Below are positions 43,136 through 52,339 of a DNA stretch of 64,000 bases, piece after piece. The notes below the pieces were generated by a model. The model had not been told where the DNA came from. It searched no databases and was given only the letters and a program-made list of their open reading frames with translations. Source of the stretch: an uncultured Candidatus Melainabacteria bacterium (GTDB lineage: Bacteria; Cyanobacteriota; Vampirovibrionia; Gastranaerophilales; Gastranaerophilaceae). Numbering within the stretch: the first letter of the stretch is position 1; the number at the start of each line of letters is the position of its first letter. The stretch covers positions 124,001-188,000 of the forward strand of contig CAKUTH010000001.1 of the NCBI GenBank assembly GCA_934691935.1. The letters are read 5' to 3'. Both the position numbers and the translations under genes were made by a program.

Positions 43136-44122
43136 ATGTTTAAATATCTTGGTATTGCAGTTGTTATATCTGTTTTTATGATTAATACTGCTATGGCATC
43201 TAATTTGCAGATTAATCCAAATGCAAAATCTTTCAAATACAGTACTACCGTAGAAAAAGAGCGTCCAGAGCTTGATGATGTAACAAAAGCTCTAATTGCT
43301 AAATATAGGCAATCACCAACAGAAGCTAACAGACAAGCATTGAAAAGACAAATTGAAATAAATTATGACAACGTAGTTGCCCGCAAAAAAGCTAAACTTG
43401 CCGAACTTAGGGCGACAGCTAAAGACCAATCAAAAATTACCGAGATGGAAGAAATTGTCCAACAAATGTTACAAGACAGAATTAACAGGGTCAATCAAAC
43501 ATTAAGCAGATTTACAGATTCAAGATTACAACCAAACGCTCGCACATCAAAAGATGGCTACTTACCTGTACTCGGGGCTGGACAACAAGTATACATTTCA
43601 TATACACCCGTAACAAATGCTGAATATGCCCAATTTTTATCAGAAACAGGGCATAAAGCTCCAAAAAATTGGACAGCCAGTAATGCTACAACAAAATTTC
43701 AATATCCTGTTGTAAATGTAACATATTATGATGCGCAAGCATATTGCAATTGGCTTTCTAAAAAAAATAGCTTGGCAACCTACAGACTTCCAACTGAAAA
43801 AGAATGGGAATTGGCAGCAGGTCACATGCCAAAAGATGCTGACTTTAACAACGGGGAAAACAAGGGGATAATGCCTGTTACAACATATGCAAAAACATTA
43901 TCTGCATCAGGTGCAATTGACATGTGGGGCAATGTATGGGAATGGACATCTACCTCTAAAATATCGTCTTCTGGAGTCAAAACCATGACTGTAAAAGGCG
44001 GAGCTTGGAACTCGCCTAGAATGAACTGTAGAACTGAAAACAGACAAGAGTCAAAAAATCCAGCTTCAACCTATGATAATGTCGGGTTTAGAGTTATAGA
44101 AATCAAAAAACAAATACACTAA
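43136..44122 (+). CDS. Secreted SUMF1/FGE-sulfatase-fold protein, probably non-catalytic
   Basis: A 328-aa exported protein (signal peptide 1-21). Residues 45-130 are a charged helix, probably coiled coil. Residues 140-325 are a SUMF1-type C-lectin-like domain: TPVTNAEYAQFL, PVVNVTYYDAQAYCNWL, RLPTEKEWELAA, GAIDMWGNVWEWT and GFRVI. The active pair of formylglycine-generating enzyme is not kept: in GGAWNSPRMNCRTENR only the second Cys remains. Binding or structural use is more likely than catalysis. AAGGAG precedes the ATG. It converges with the transporter gene, overlapping by four bases. Confidence 0.85.
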   Translation: MFKYLGIAVVISVFMINTAMASNLQINPNAKSFKYSTTVEKERPELDDVTKALIAKYRQSPTEANRQALKRQIEINYDNVVARKKAKLAELRATAKDQSKITEMEEIVQQMLQDRINRVNQTLSRFTDSRLQPNARTSKDGYLPVLGAGQQVYISYTPVTNAEYAQFLSETGHKAPKNWTASNATTKFQYPVVNVTYYDAQAYCNWLSKKNSLATYRLPTEKEWELAAGHMPKDADFNNGENKGIMPVTTYAKTLSASGAIDMWGNVWEWTSTSKISSSGVKTMTVKGGAWNSPRMNCRTENRQESKNPASTYDNVGFRVIEIKKQIH

Positions 44123-45420
44123 AATAATGCTACAGCAATTAATGCAAATACAATTAAAGCAATGTTGTAGTGCAAAAATGTTGGAATACAAGTATCTTTA
44201 ATATGCTCATGCTGTCCATCAACATTCAATCCAGCAGTAGGCCCTAAAGTTGTACCAGAAGCTGGAGAACCAGCATCTCCAAGGGCTGATGCTGACGCAA
44301 AAACAACTATCGCTTGCATAGGATTGAAACCTAAATTAATAAATATCGGAACAAACAAAACTGCCAAAATTGGGATTGTTCCAAATGAAGTACCAATACC
44401 AATTGTGATAAATAGCCCAACTACCAACATTAAAAATGTTGCAAACAATTTTGAACCTGCCATAAATGGAATCAAGCCATTAACAAGGGTATCAATTGAA
44501 CCTGTAGACTTTAACACTCCCGCAAATCCCGCAGCCACAAGCATTACAAAAGCTACATAACCCATTAATCCAATACCTTCGTTGATTAAGGTATCCATTT
44601 TTTCTGGGTCAATTGCACGAGTTCCAAAAATTATAGTCAACCCTATAAGCGCCCCCAAAGGCAAAGATTTTGTCCAAAGTTGAACTCCCAAAGTCGCCAA
44701 TGCAGCCAAAAGAGTAATATAATGACTTCCCGTAAATCTCAAAGAACGACGACGTTCTTCTCTGAATTGAATGTTTTCATACTCTCTAGGCTTGCGGTAA
44801 CTGACAAATACTGCCCACAAAAGCCCGACAAAAAGTCCAACACCCAAAATCCAAACAGAATGCCAAACATCATCAACAGTGACATTCATGCCATTTGCAC
44901 TCATATTATCCGCAAGTAATCTCTGAAAAATCAAACCAAACCCAGCAGGAAACACTATATAAGGCGTCACAAGCCCAAAGCATAATGCGCAAGCAACAGC
45001 TCTACGGTCTAATTTTAATTTATTCATCAATGATATTAATGGCGGAATTATAACTGGAATAAAAGCAATATGTACAGGTATGAGGTTCTGAGAAGCACAA
45101 GCCAAAAGCGTTAAAATTAATAATAAAATAAACTTGTTGTTTTTGATAAGTAAAGATATTCTTTTTGCTAATACATCCGCAAGCCCCGTATGCGCCATAG
45201 CAGCAGCAAAAGTTCCAAGCAAAATATAACTCAATGCGGTTTCACTATTTTGCCCCATACCATTTATAAACACATCCATAATTTCGCCAGAATGCATCCC
45301 TGCGATTTTTCCAGCGACAACAGCGCTTACCAACAACGCAAGCAAAACATTCACTCTGCAAAGGCAAAGTACACAAAGAAGTATTACGGATATGATGATT
45401 GGATTAAATATTAAATTCAT
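44119..45420 (-). CDS. NhaC-like Na+/H+ antiporter family permease
   Basis: A 433-aa membrane protein with about 11-12 hydrophobic helices. LGDAGSPASGTTLGPTAGL near the C-terminus, GIGTSFGTIPIL and LTLLACASQNLIPVHIAF fit the NhaC/YuiF group of the ion-transporter superfamily. Substrates in that group include Na+/H+ and amino acids, so the cargo is unsure. CAGGAAA precedes the ATG. Upstream lies the palindromic repeat at 45429-45490. Confidence 0.82.
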   Translation of the reverse strand: MNLIFNPIIISVILLCVLCLCRVNVLLALLVSAVVAGKIAGMHSGEIMDVFINGMGQNSETALSYILLGTFAAAMAHTGLADVLAKRISLLIKNNKFILLLILTLLACASQNLIPVHIAFIPVIIPPLISLMNKLKLDRRAVACALCFGLVTPYIVFPAGFGLIFQRLLADNMSANGMNVTVDDVWHSVWILGVGLFVGLLWAVFVSYRKPREYENIQFREERRRSLRFTGSHYITLLAALATLGVQLWTKSLPLGALIGLTIIFGTRAIDPEKMDTLINEGIGLMGYVAFVMLVAAGFAGVLKSTGSIDTLVNGLIPFMAGSKLFATFLMLVVGLFITIGIGTSFGTIPILAVLFVPIFINLGFNPMQAIVVFASASALGDAGSPASGTTLGPTAGLNVDGQHEHIKDTCIPTFLHYNIALIVFALIAVALF

Positions 45421-45428
45421 AATTTCCT

Positions 45429-45490
45429 GTCACCCTGAATTTATTTCAGGGTCTAATACATACAAGATCCTGAAACAAGTTCAGGATGAC
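45429..45490. repeat. 62-bp imperfect palindrome, GTCA...TGAC termini
   Basis: The left half GTCACCCTGAATTTATTTCA matches the reverse complement of the right half (ATCCTGAAACAAGTTCAGGA, then TGAC) at most positions. Each half also contains its own small inverted repeat (CCTGAA/TTCAGG). It lies between thyX and the transporter gene. A related unit is at 15306-15330 and one with similar ends at 49451-49501. Confidence 0.8.
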
Positions 45491-45496
45491 TGAATT

Positions 45497-46198
45497 CTAA
45501 GACAAGTCCTCAAACTTTTTCTTTCTGCCACAACTTTTATCTTCATCACAGAAACCAAGTCTTTCGCATTTTGGAACAAGATATGGTTTTAACCATGGTT
45601 CTTCTTTTGTTAACTCATCACACATCATCTTAACCATTGTTCTGATTTCATATTGCGCACGAGTGCAAAGACGAAGGTTTGCAAGGTGAATCATTTCACG
45701 TAAATTCAAACTTGCAACAAGTGAGCTTGCCGCAGCGTTTGGCAAAACAAATCTTGCATCTTCGGCAGGAATACCCGCATCCACAAACTCTTGATATTGT
45801 TCAGATATTTTGCTCATAAATTGAACAAATTTTTCTTTTAACTCTGGATTTTTCTCTATTGTAGGCGGAATAATATAATCAAATTGACCTTTTTCTTTTA
45901 CATATCTTTGAGATTTTTGAGAAAAAGACATGTGACGATGTCTAACAAGTTGGTGAGTGCATGCTCTTGAAACATTCGAAATTGCAAAACTTACTTGAAT
46001 ATGCTCAATAGTTGAATAATGTCCAGAAGATATAACCCTTTCAATCAAATTGAGCATTTTCCCTTCATCATCTGTACTGTTATATATATTTATCGGATAA
46101 TCCGCGCTATAACAAGTTCTACATGCTGTGTAGACGGTTTTTAACATATTTTGCGGTTTTGAAATAAGATTTACAACTGGTTTATTATTATTTTCCAT
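45497..46198 (-). CDS. thyX: FAD-dependent thymidylate synthase ThyX
   Basis: ThyX makes dTMP from dUMP with flavin and methylene-THF and stands in for ThyA. The ThyX signature RHRHMSFSQKSQRY is at 86-99; SSGHYSTIEH (58-67) and LRLCTRAQYEIR (about 190-201) are also typical. The length of 233 aa is normal. GAGGAAG lies just before the ATG. A hairpin and a TGG-TATAAT box lie upstream, so it probably has its own promoter apart from rpmE. Confidence 0.96.
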   Translation of the reverse strand: MENNNKPVVNLISKPQNMLKTVYTACRTCYSADYPINIYNSTDDEGKMLNLIERVISSGHYSTIEHIQVSFAISNVSRACTHQLVRHRHMSFSQKSQRYVKEKGQFDYIIPPTIEKNPELKEKFVQFMSKISEQYQEFVDAGIPAEDARFVLPNAAASSLVASLNLREMIHLANLRLCTRAQYEIRTMVKMMCDELTKEEPWLKPYLVPKCERLGFCDEDKSCGRKKKFEDLS

Positions 46199-46234
46199 AC
46201 TTCCTCACTTAACGCTATTACACCAAAAATTATA

Positions 46235-46254
46235 CCACTCTTTATTAAGAGTGG
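46235..46254 (-). terminator. Hairpin between rpmE and thyX, followed by a -10-like box
   Basis: CCACTCTT / AAGAGTGG with a short loop, then TATAATTTTT on the minus strand. It can act as a weak terminator of rpmE; the same TATAAT, preceded by TGG, could be an extended -10 for thyX. Confidence 0.55.
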
Positions 46255-46295
46255 CATAATGTAAAGTTTTCCAAACAATTATACTTACCAAGCGA

Positions 46296-46499
46296 CTATG
46301 CTTTTTTGCCGTAACGTTTGTTAAATCTTTCTACACGACCTTCTGAGTCAAGAATTTTTTGTTGACCTGTATAGAATGGGTGGCAGTTGTTGCAAATTTC
46401 AACTGTAATGTTATCCATAACAGAACCAGTTTCAATTTCGTTACCACAAACGCATTTTACAACAGTTTTTTTATAATCTGGGTGAATTCCTTTTTTCAT
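46296..46499 (-). CDS. rpmE: 50S ribosomal protein L31
   Basis: A 67-aa zinc-type (C+) L31. The metal ligands are Cys16, Cys18, Cys36 and Cys39 in KCVCGN and CNNCHPFYTG. It starts MKKGIHPDY and ends FNKRYGKKA, as in the family. GAAAGAAGG precedes the ATG. It stands alone on the strand and is followed by a hairpin before thyX. Confidence 0.97.
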   Translation of the reverse strand: MKKGIHPDYKKTVVKCVCGNEIETGSVMDNITVEICNNCHPFYTGQQKILDSEGRVERFNKRYGKKA

Positions 46500-46662
46500 T
46501 TTTTACCTTCTTTCTTTCAAGATTCCAAACTTGATAATAATTTCGACTAATTATATGATACTACAGAAATAAAAAAGTGCAAGTATCATGCATTTGTTTG
46601 ATGTTAAAATTTTTTAAGTTTGGCATAATATAGAAGTTATCCGTTATAGAAGGTGATTATAT

Positions 46663-46827
46663 ATGAATTTGCACGAGCAATGTTTACTGAGATATCTGCA
46701 AAACCCTGATGAGTTAGCTTATTCTACCGAAATTTTAAAATTGAATAATTTCATATTAGAAAAACATTTTATTCTAAAGAACTTAAACAGCAGTGAAATC
46801 GTAAGTTCACTGAAGTCTTCACAATAA
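46663..46827 (+). CDS. Small protein, 54 aa, unknown
   Basis: A 54-residue frame beginning MNLHEQCLLRYLQNPDELA, with GAAGGTG eight to ten bases before the ATG. It has a Leu/Asn-rich helix-like middle and one Cys, and no signal peptide. There is no terminator; the diguanylate cyclase gene starts 75 bases later on the same strand. No family is recognised. Confidence 0.55.
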   Translation: MNLHEQCLLRYLQNPDELAYSTEILKLNNFILEKHFILKNLNSSEIVSSLKSSQ

Positions 46828-46901
46828 CTTAACACATATACCGTGCTTGCCAAAACTTTATCCTTCAATTATACTTATAAAGAGGTATAATCGGGTGGTT
46901 T

Positions 46902-48674
46902 ATGTTTAAAAAACTTTCATACGGAATAGGTGTAATAATTTTTATCGTATTTGCATTTTTAATATTAAAGAATGCAAATTTGAACACTTTTATAAACTCT
47001 GTGGAGAACAGAACATTTGACTTGCGCCAAAGCATAATGATTAATGAGGGTGCAAAAAAAGCCAGCGATGACATTGTTATCGTGGCGATTGATGATGCTA
47101 CTTACGAGTACATTTTAGATACGTACGGGGAATGGCCTTTGCCACGAGATATTTACGCAAACGTAATTAATTATCTGGAAAAGCAAAGCCCAAGAGCAAT
47201 TGCGTTTGACCTGATGTTTGTAAAATCATTAAAAAGTAAAAATTCTGCAGATGAGGCATTAATAAATACTTTCAAAAAATATGATAACATTTATGCCTCA
47301 ATGAATTTTGATAATCAATCAGAAGATTTGAGAACACCGCCGAACCTTCCTGATAAATTAAAGCTCAATGTTGAAAACAATTCTCGCATTGATTTTTCGC
47401 AACTTACATTTAATAATTGCCGAACCATTTTGGCTGGAATACTAAACGTTACATCTAACATTGGTATAATAAACGTTTCTCGCTCAGATGACGGTATCTT
47501 AAGAAAAATGCCACTTGTTGTAAAATACAAGAACGATTACTATCCACAACTTGCTTTAAAAGTTGGATTAAACTATTTGGGCGAAACACCAAAAGAATTT
47601 GAAATTGATAAAAAATCAAACTTCAAATTTGCTGATAAAAAAATATATCTGGATAAAGACGGAAGCGCGATTTTGAACTGGTATGGACCAGCTGGAACTT
47701 ATCAATACATTCCTATGTACAAACTTATAAAAGCCACAAAAGGCGAAAGTTTAGATTTTAATTTTTCTAACAAAATCATATACGTTGGAACAACTGCATC
47801 AAGCCTTTTTGACATAAAAACTGTTCCGACAGGCAAAATATACCCTGGAGTAGAGGTTCAAGCCACTTATGTAAACAACTTGATTGACAACAACTTTATC
47901 AGAAAAGTTGATAGAAGCTACACCATAACATTAAGCATCTTGCTTGCTCTTTTAATTGCTTCAGTCGTAAGCCGTGTAAGCTCTGTATTATATGCCTCTA
48001 TCGTTTCGCTTTCAACTTATTTTATCTATTTGTTGATAGCATATTATGCAATGCGATTTGAAAATTTGTGGCTCGAAATAATTTATCCTTTGATATTTTC
48101 TATTTTCGGGTTCACTTTCTCATATATTTTTAAATATATAGTCAAATCACGAGATTTTGAATACCAATACAAACTGGCAACAACAGACGGGCTTACTGAT
48201 TTGTTTAATCACAGATATTTCCAAGAACAAATTCGTCAATACGTCAACAACTGCAAACGTTACAACAATGAGTTTTCACTCATTATAATAGATATTGATT
48301 TCTTCAAAAAATTCAATGACAATTTTGGTCATCAATCTGGAGATGCTGTACTCAGACAAGTTGCCTCAACTCTAAAACGCAATGTACGTGCAACGGATAT
48401 TGTATGCCGATACGGTGGAGAAGAAATGAGCATAATTTTACCAAACACAGGCGAAGATGAGGCTTTTTCTACCGCTCAAAAAATTTGTGAACGTGTTGCA
48501 CAACACAAGTTCAAACTAGCAAACGGCAAAGAAACAAATGTTACAATCAGTCTAGGGGTTTCAACATTCCCACAAGACGGAAACGACGCTGAAACAATTA
48601 TCTCACAAGCTGATAAAAGGCTCTATGACGCTAAAAACAATGGTCGAAATCAAGTCGGGAAAAAATTACAATAA
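46902..48674 (+). CDS. CHASE2-GGDEF diguanylate cyclase
   Basis: A 590-aa membrane protein that makes cyclic di-GMP. A first helix at 5-25 is followed by a periplasmic CHASE2 sensor domain (about 30-320: VIVAIDDATYEYI, WPLPRDIYANVI, AIAFDLMFV). Three helices follow at about 335-410, then the GGDEF domain (about 425-588) with DGLTDLFNHRYF, IDIDFFKKFND and the catalytic GGEEM. An RxxD inhibitory site just upstream of GGEEM is not evident. GGTGG precedes the ATG and a TATAAT box lies only ten bases upstream, so the leader is very short. Confidence 0.93.
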   Translation: MFKKLSYGIGVIIFIVFAFLILKNANLNTFINSVENRTFDLRQSIMINEGAKKASDDIVIVAIDDATYEYILDTYGEWPLPRDIYANVINYLEKQSPRAIAFDLMFVKSLKSKNSADEALINTFKKYDNIYASMNFDNQSEDLRTPPNLPDKLKLNVENNSRIDFSQLTFNNCRTILAGILNVTSNIGIINVSRSDDGILRKMPLVVKYKNDYYPQLALKVGLNYLGETPKEFEIDKKSNFKFADKKIYLDKDGSAILNWYGPAGTYQYIPMYKLIKATKGESLDFNFSNKIIYVGTTASSLFDIKTVPTGKIYPGVEVQATYVNNLIDNNFIRKVDRSYTITLSILLALLIASVVSRVSSVLYASIVSLSTYFIYLLIAYYAMRFENLWLEIIYPLIFSIFGFTFSYIFKYIVKSRDFEYQYKLATTDGLTDLFNHRYFQEQIRQYVNNCKRYNNEFSLIIIDIDFFKKFNDNFGHQSGDAVLRQVASTLKRNVRATDIVCRYGGEEMSIILPNTGEDEAFSTAQKICERVAQHKFKLANGKETNVTISLGVSTFPQDGNDAETIISQADKRLYDAKNNGRNQVGKKLQ

Positions 48675-48693
48675 TGAAATTTATACAATATAC

Positions 48694-48727
48694 AAAAAAG
48701 CGCCAAGTGTTTCAACTTAGCGCTTTT
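48694..48727. terminator. Convergent bidirectional terminator
   Basis: AAGCGCCAAGT / ACTTAGCGCTT (one mismatch) with flanking A and T tracts. It separates the diguanylate cyclase gene from the converging secreted-protein gene. Confidence 0.8.
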
Positions 48728-48744
48728 TATATTTTAAATTTCTG

Positions 48745-49416
48745 TTAGATAATCGGAACATCAATAGGATCTACCAAAATTACGTTCAAGACATCACCTT
48801 TGTTAAGGTTTACATTTTTACCTTTTCTTATCATATCAGCAAAAAAGTCATACGCATAATATGCTCCACCGCCGATTGCACCGCCTATAGCACCGATGCC
48901 TGTCATAATTTGATCTGCAACTGGTACGTCATCAAATACATCTTCACCCCATTCGGTTGCATTTGAGGTAATTTCTTTAGTTTTTTGCCAGTTTTCACCG
49001 AGTGCTTCTTTATAACCTTTAGAACCAGCAATTCCGCCATCATAAGTTATGTCTGTTCTACCGACAACCGACATAGACAAAGGTAACTGTCTGCCGTTCG
49101 GAGTAACAACATGGTCAAAATCCAAGTATACGATTGCACCTTTAGAAAACCTTTTTGCTGGAGTAACTTTTTTTATCGTTCCCCTAACAAGTGAACCCAT
49201 AGGTAAAATCACATCTGCATCTGCAGTTTGATCACCCATCATAATAGCAGTAAATTCTGTACCTTCTGAATTTAATGAAGTTACTGAATTAGTTAATTGC
49301 AATTGAAAAGGAGTACCTGCAGGAATTCTTTTGGTTTTTGCATTTCCACTCAAAGGACCTGCAACTACGCTCTGTGCAAACAAGAACAATGATAAAATTA
49401 TAGCAAAGTATCTCAT
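48745..49416 (-). CDS. Secreted beta-domain/glycine-zipper protein, unknown
   Basis: A 223-aa exported protein (signal peptide MRYFAIILSLFLFAQSVVAG). A beta-rich region with IPAGTPFQLQL, PMGSLVRGTIKKV and TPNGRQLPLSM is followed by a charged helix, a glycine zipper (GIGAIGGAIGGGAYY) and a last strand VLNVILVDP. This repeats the C-terminal half of the SLH protein at 1813-3075. I start at ATG 49416, with GAGG at nine bases; the longer frame to 49455 lies before the ribosome site. The pattern is loosely reminiscent of VirB10/TrbI-type beta domains, which is inference. Confidence 0.75.
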   Translation of the reverse strand: MRYFAIILSLFLFAQSVVAGPLSGNAKTKRIPAGTPFQLQLTNSVTSLNSEGTEFTAIMMGDQTADADVILPMGSLVRGTIKKVTPAKRFSKGAIVYLDFDHVVTPNGRQLPLSMSVVGRTDITYDGGIAGSKGYKEALGENWQKTKEITSNATEWGEDVFDDVPVADQIMTGIGAIGGAIGGGAYYAYDFFADMIRKGKNVNLNKGDVLNVILVDPIDVPII

Positions 49417-49450
49417 AATTACCTCATTTTTCCAGATTCTTCGGCTTTCT

Positions 49451-49501
49451 GTCATTTCTGAGCATTGCGAAGAATCTCAATATATTAAGCCTCAGAATGA
49501 C
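49451..49501. repeat. 51-bp inverted-repeat element
   Basis: GTCATTTCTGAG at the left and CTCAGAATGAC at the right are imperfect inverted ends around GCATTGCGAAGAATCTC and an AT-rich middle. GTCAT/ATGAC ends resemble the other short palindromes in the window. It lies between two divergent genes. Confidence 0.7.
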
Positions 49502-49530
49502 AACATGATTTTACAAAACTTTTTACAATT

Positions 49531-49559
49531 TTGCAATATATTAACAAAACTTGTATAAT
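49531..49559 (+). promoter_or_regulatory. Putative leaderless promoter of the TPR gene at 49566
   Basis: TTGCAA, a 17-base spacer and TATAAT (49554-49559) end exactly six bases before the ATG. No ribosome site is present. Confidence 0.6.
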
Positions 49560-49565
49560 AATTTT

Positions 49566-50492
49566 ATGGCAAAAATTAACAAAATTGAAGAATTGCAAGA
49601 AGTCCTTCGCAAAGACAAAACAGATTTTCAAGCAAGACGCCAGCTGGCGGTACTTCTTTTGGATACAAATTTTCCTGAAGAAGCATTGCAACACTTCTTG
49701 TATCTTTCAAAAATCTTTCCCGATGATAGCGGAATTTTTTACAATCTTGGGATAACTTATGAAAAATTAAAAGACCTCAATAACGCAATAAAAAGCTATC
49801 AAAAAGCGATTGAACTTGCGCCAAATGAAGTTGATGCATATTACAATCTTGGACTTGTTTATTTAGACAAAAAAGCGTATGAAACAGCTATTGAATGTTT
49901 TGAAAACGTCTTAAGCAAAGACAACAATGACTCAAATGCTTATTTTTCTATAGGATTATGTTATTTCAAACAAGGGAAATTTGATGGCGCAAAATATTAT
50001 TTTCAAAGAACAATTGATTTAAACGACACTGATATATACGCGCATTTTTATATTGGTAACATCTTAAAAGAACAAGGCGACAATAGCGGTGCAAAAGCTA
50101 AGTTTCACAAGGTTTTAGAATTATCTCCAGATTATAGTTGGGCTTATTTTAATCTTGCCTCTATTGATTATGAAGAAAACAACATTGAAGGCGCAATTGA
50201 TAATCTTGAAAAAACGCTGGAATTTAATCCAAAAGATATTGAAGCATATAAAATTTACTCAAAAATAATGATGAAAGAAAATCAAATTGATTTTGCTAAA
50301 ATGATTCTTGAAAGAGCTATTGAAAATTGTGGCGGTGAAGGTGATTTATATTACATGCAAGCCCAAATTGCAAAGAAAACTCGTGACAGAGAAGGTTTTG
50401 TAAAAGCGATGAATAATGCTTTAAAATTCAATATGACCCTCAGCATTTCCCCTAAACTTGTAAAAAAAGAATTAGATGATTTCTTAGCATAG
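49566..50492 (+). CDS. Cytosolic TPR-repeat protein
   Basis: A 308-aa protein made almost wholly of TPR motifs (about eight, 34 residues each), e.g. AIKSYQKAIELAPNEVDAYY and AIDNLEKTLEFNPKDIEAYK. There is no signal peptide. The start is the ATG at 49566, six bases after a -10 box; an in-frame TTG at 49551 lies inside that promoter. It precedes proS by 43 bases. Its role as a protein-interaction scaffold is generic. Confidence 0.82.
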   Translation: MAKINKIEELQEVLRKDKTDFQARRQLAVLLLDTNFPEEALQHFLYLSKIFPDDSGIFYNLGITYEKLKDLNNAIKSYQKAIELAPNEVDAYYNLGLVYLDKKAYETAIECFENVLSKDNNDSNAYFSIGLCYFKQGKFDGAKYYFQRTIDLNDTDIYAHFYIGNILKEQGDNSGAKAKFHKVLELSPDYSWAYFNLASIDYEENNIEGAIDNLEKTLEFNPKDIEAYKIYSKIMMKENQIDFAKMILERAIENCGGEGDLYYMQAQIAKKTRDREGFVKAMNNALKFNMTLSISPKLVKKELDDFLA

Positions 50493-50535
50493 TTTTTTCA
50501 TGATAAAATAAAGACAAGGAAAGAGGATTAAACTT

Positions 50536-52278
50536 ATGAAAATGTCAAAAATGTTTATACAAACTCTTAGGGAATATCCGTCTGACGCGGAAGTTATTTC
50601 TCATAAAATGCTTGGCAGAGCTGGTTTTATCAAGAAATTAGCCCCTGGAGTTTACACATATCAACCACTTATGTGGAAAGTTTTGAAAAAAATTGAAAAC
50701 ATTGTCAGAGAAGAAATGGACAATGCTGGTGCACAAGAGCTTTTGATGCCGTTTGTTCAGCCAAAAGAACTTTGGGAAGAATCTGGCAGATGGGAAGTTT
50801 ACGGCAAAGAATTAATGAGATTAAAAGACCGCCACAATCGTGATATGTGTCTTGGACCTACACACGAAGAAATTATCACATCAGTCGCTCGCGATGGTCT
50901 TAAATCATATAAACAGTTGCCAGTAAATTTATATCAAATCCAATCAAAATTCCGTGATGAAATTAGACCTCGTTACGGTTTATTAAGAGGTCGTGAATTT
51001 ATCATGAAAGACGCATATAGCTTTGATTTGGATGAAGCTGGACTTGATAAAGAATATCAAAATATGGCACGCACTTACAAAAGAATTTTTGAAAGATGCG
51101 GACTTGATACAAAAATGGTTCAATCTGATTCTGGTGCAATCGGCGGAAGCGTTTCACACGAATTTATGGTAATTACAGATACTGATGCTGGAGAAAACGA
51201 CGTATTTTATTGCAACGATTGCGATTACTCAGCAAATTCAAATCACGCTGTATCAAATCTGCCAGAAGCTGTTGTTGATGGCAAAGATTACTTTAAAGAA
51301 ACAAAAGTTTTGGATACACCAAATACTCATACAATTGATGACTTGAGCAAGTTTTTGAATATTCCATCAACACTTATCTTAAAAACACTTGTTTACATTA
51401 TTGATAAAGTTCCTGTGTTAGCTTTGATTAGAGCAGACAAGGCAGTTGAAGAAACTAAATTGATGAATGCCGTTGGTGGAATTGATATTAGAATTGCATC
51501 TTCTGCAGAAATTGCCGAACTTATGGAACAACACGGATTTAGTGCAATCCCTGGATTTATCGGTCCAAACGGAATGAAAGATATTAAAATTATTGCAGAT
51601 GAAACAGTTAAAGACATGAAAAACTTTGTTGTCGGAATTAACGAAACTGACAAACACTTAGTTGGCGCAAACCTTGAAGATTTGAATGTTAACGATATGC
51701 AATTTGCTGATATTCGTCTTGTTGAGCGCGGGGAATTATGTCCGCAATGTGGCAAACCATTGCAAGTAACTAAAGGGATTGAAGTTGGAAACATCTTCAA
51801 ATTAGGTACAAAATATTCAAAACCAATGAACGCCGTTTATACAGACATCAACGGAAAAACACATCCTTACGTTATGGGATGCTATGGTATCGGTATTTCA
51901 AGAACCGCGGCTGCTGCCGTTGAAGCGCATTACGACGAACACGGTATAAAATGGCCAATCGCAATTGCTCCATACCACGTTGTAATCGTTCCTGTAAATA
52001 TTAAAGACGAACTTCAAATGAAAGTCGCCAATGAAATGTACGAAAAGCTACAATCCGCTGGCATTGAGGTTGTACTTGATGATAGAGATGAACGCGCTGG
52101 TGTAAAATTCAAAGACGCTGATTTAATAGGTTTCCCATATAGAGTGACCGTTGGTAAAACTATTAATGATGGATTTGTAGAATTTAAGGTTCGAGAAACT
52201 GACGAACAAGAAAAATTCACACCGCAAGAAGCTGTAGAGAAATTAGTTGAATCTATAAAAAACAGCTTAAAAAAATAA
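50536..52278 (+). CDS. proS: Prolyl-tRNA synthetase, bacterial type
   Basis: A class II synthetase that charges tRNA-Pro. Motif 1 to 3 regions are seen in RAGFIKKLAPGVYTYQPL, LGPTHEEIIT, FRDEIRPRYGLLRGREF and the C-terminal GIGISRTAAAAVEAHYDE. A bacterial editing insertion spans about 225-385. The anticodon domain (VVIVPVNIKDE to the end) completes the 580-aa chain. AGAGGA precedes the ATG and a terminator follows. Confidence 0.97.
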   Translation: MKMSKMFIQTLREYPSDAEVISHKMLGRAGFIKKLAPGVYTYQPLMWKVLKKIENIVREEMDNAGAQELLMPFVQPKELWEESGRWEVYGKELMRLKDRHNRDMCLGPTHEEIITSVARDGLKSYKQLPVNLYQIQSKFRDEIRPRYGLLRGREFIMKDAYSFDLDEAGLDKEYQNMARTYKRIFERCGLDTKMVQSDSGAIGGSVSHEFMVITDTDAGENDVFYCNDCDYSANSNHAVSNLPEAVVDGKDYFKETKVLDTPNTHTIDDLSKFLNIPSTLILKTLVYIIDKVPVLALIRADKAVEETKLMNAVGGIDIRIASSAEIAELMEQHGFSAIPGFIGPNGMKDIKIIADETVKDMKNFVVGINETDKHLVGANLEDLNVNDMQFADIRLVERGELCPQCGKPLQVTKGIEVGNIFKLGTKYSKPMNAVYTDINGKTHPYVMGCYGIGISRTAAAAVEAHYDEHGIKWPIAIAPYHVVIVPVNIKDELQMKVANEMYEKLQSAGIEVVLDDRDERAGVKFKDADLIGFPYRVTVGKTINDGFVEFKVRETDEQEKFTPQEAVEKLVESIKNSLKK

Positions 52279-52297
52279 TATAAACTTTAATAATTAT

Positions 52298-52325
52298 AGC
52301 GACCCTTTTAAGGGTCGCTTTTTTA
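52298..52325 (+). terminator. Terminator of proS
   Basis: AGCGACCCTT / AAGGGTCGCT with a two-base loop, followed by six T. It also lies before the converging GtrA gene. Confidence 0.88.
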
Positions 52326-52339
52326 ATCTAAAATTTATT

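Noticed and set aside
51393..51800. 135-aa minus-strand frame inside proS
   Set aside because: Antisense to the editing domain of a well-supported synthetase gene.
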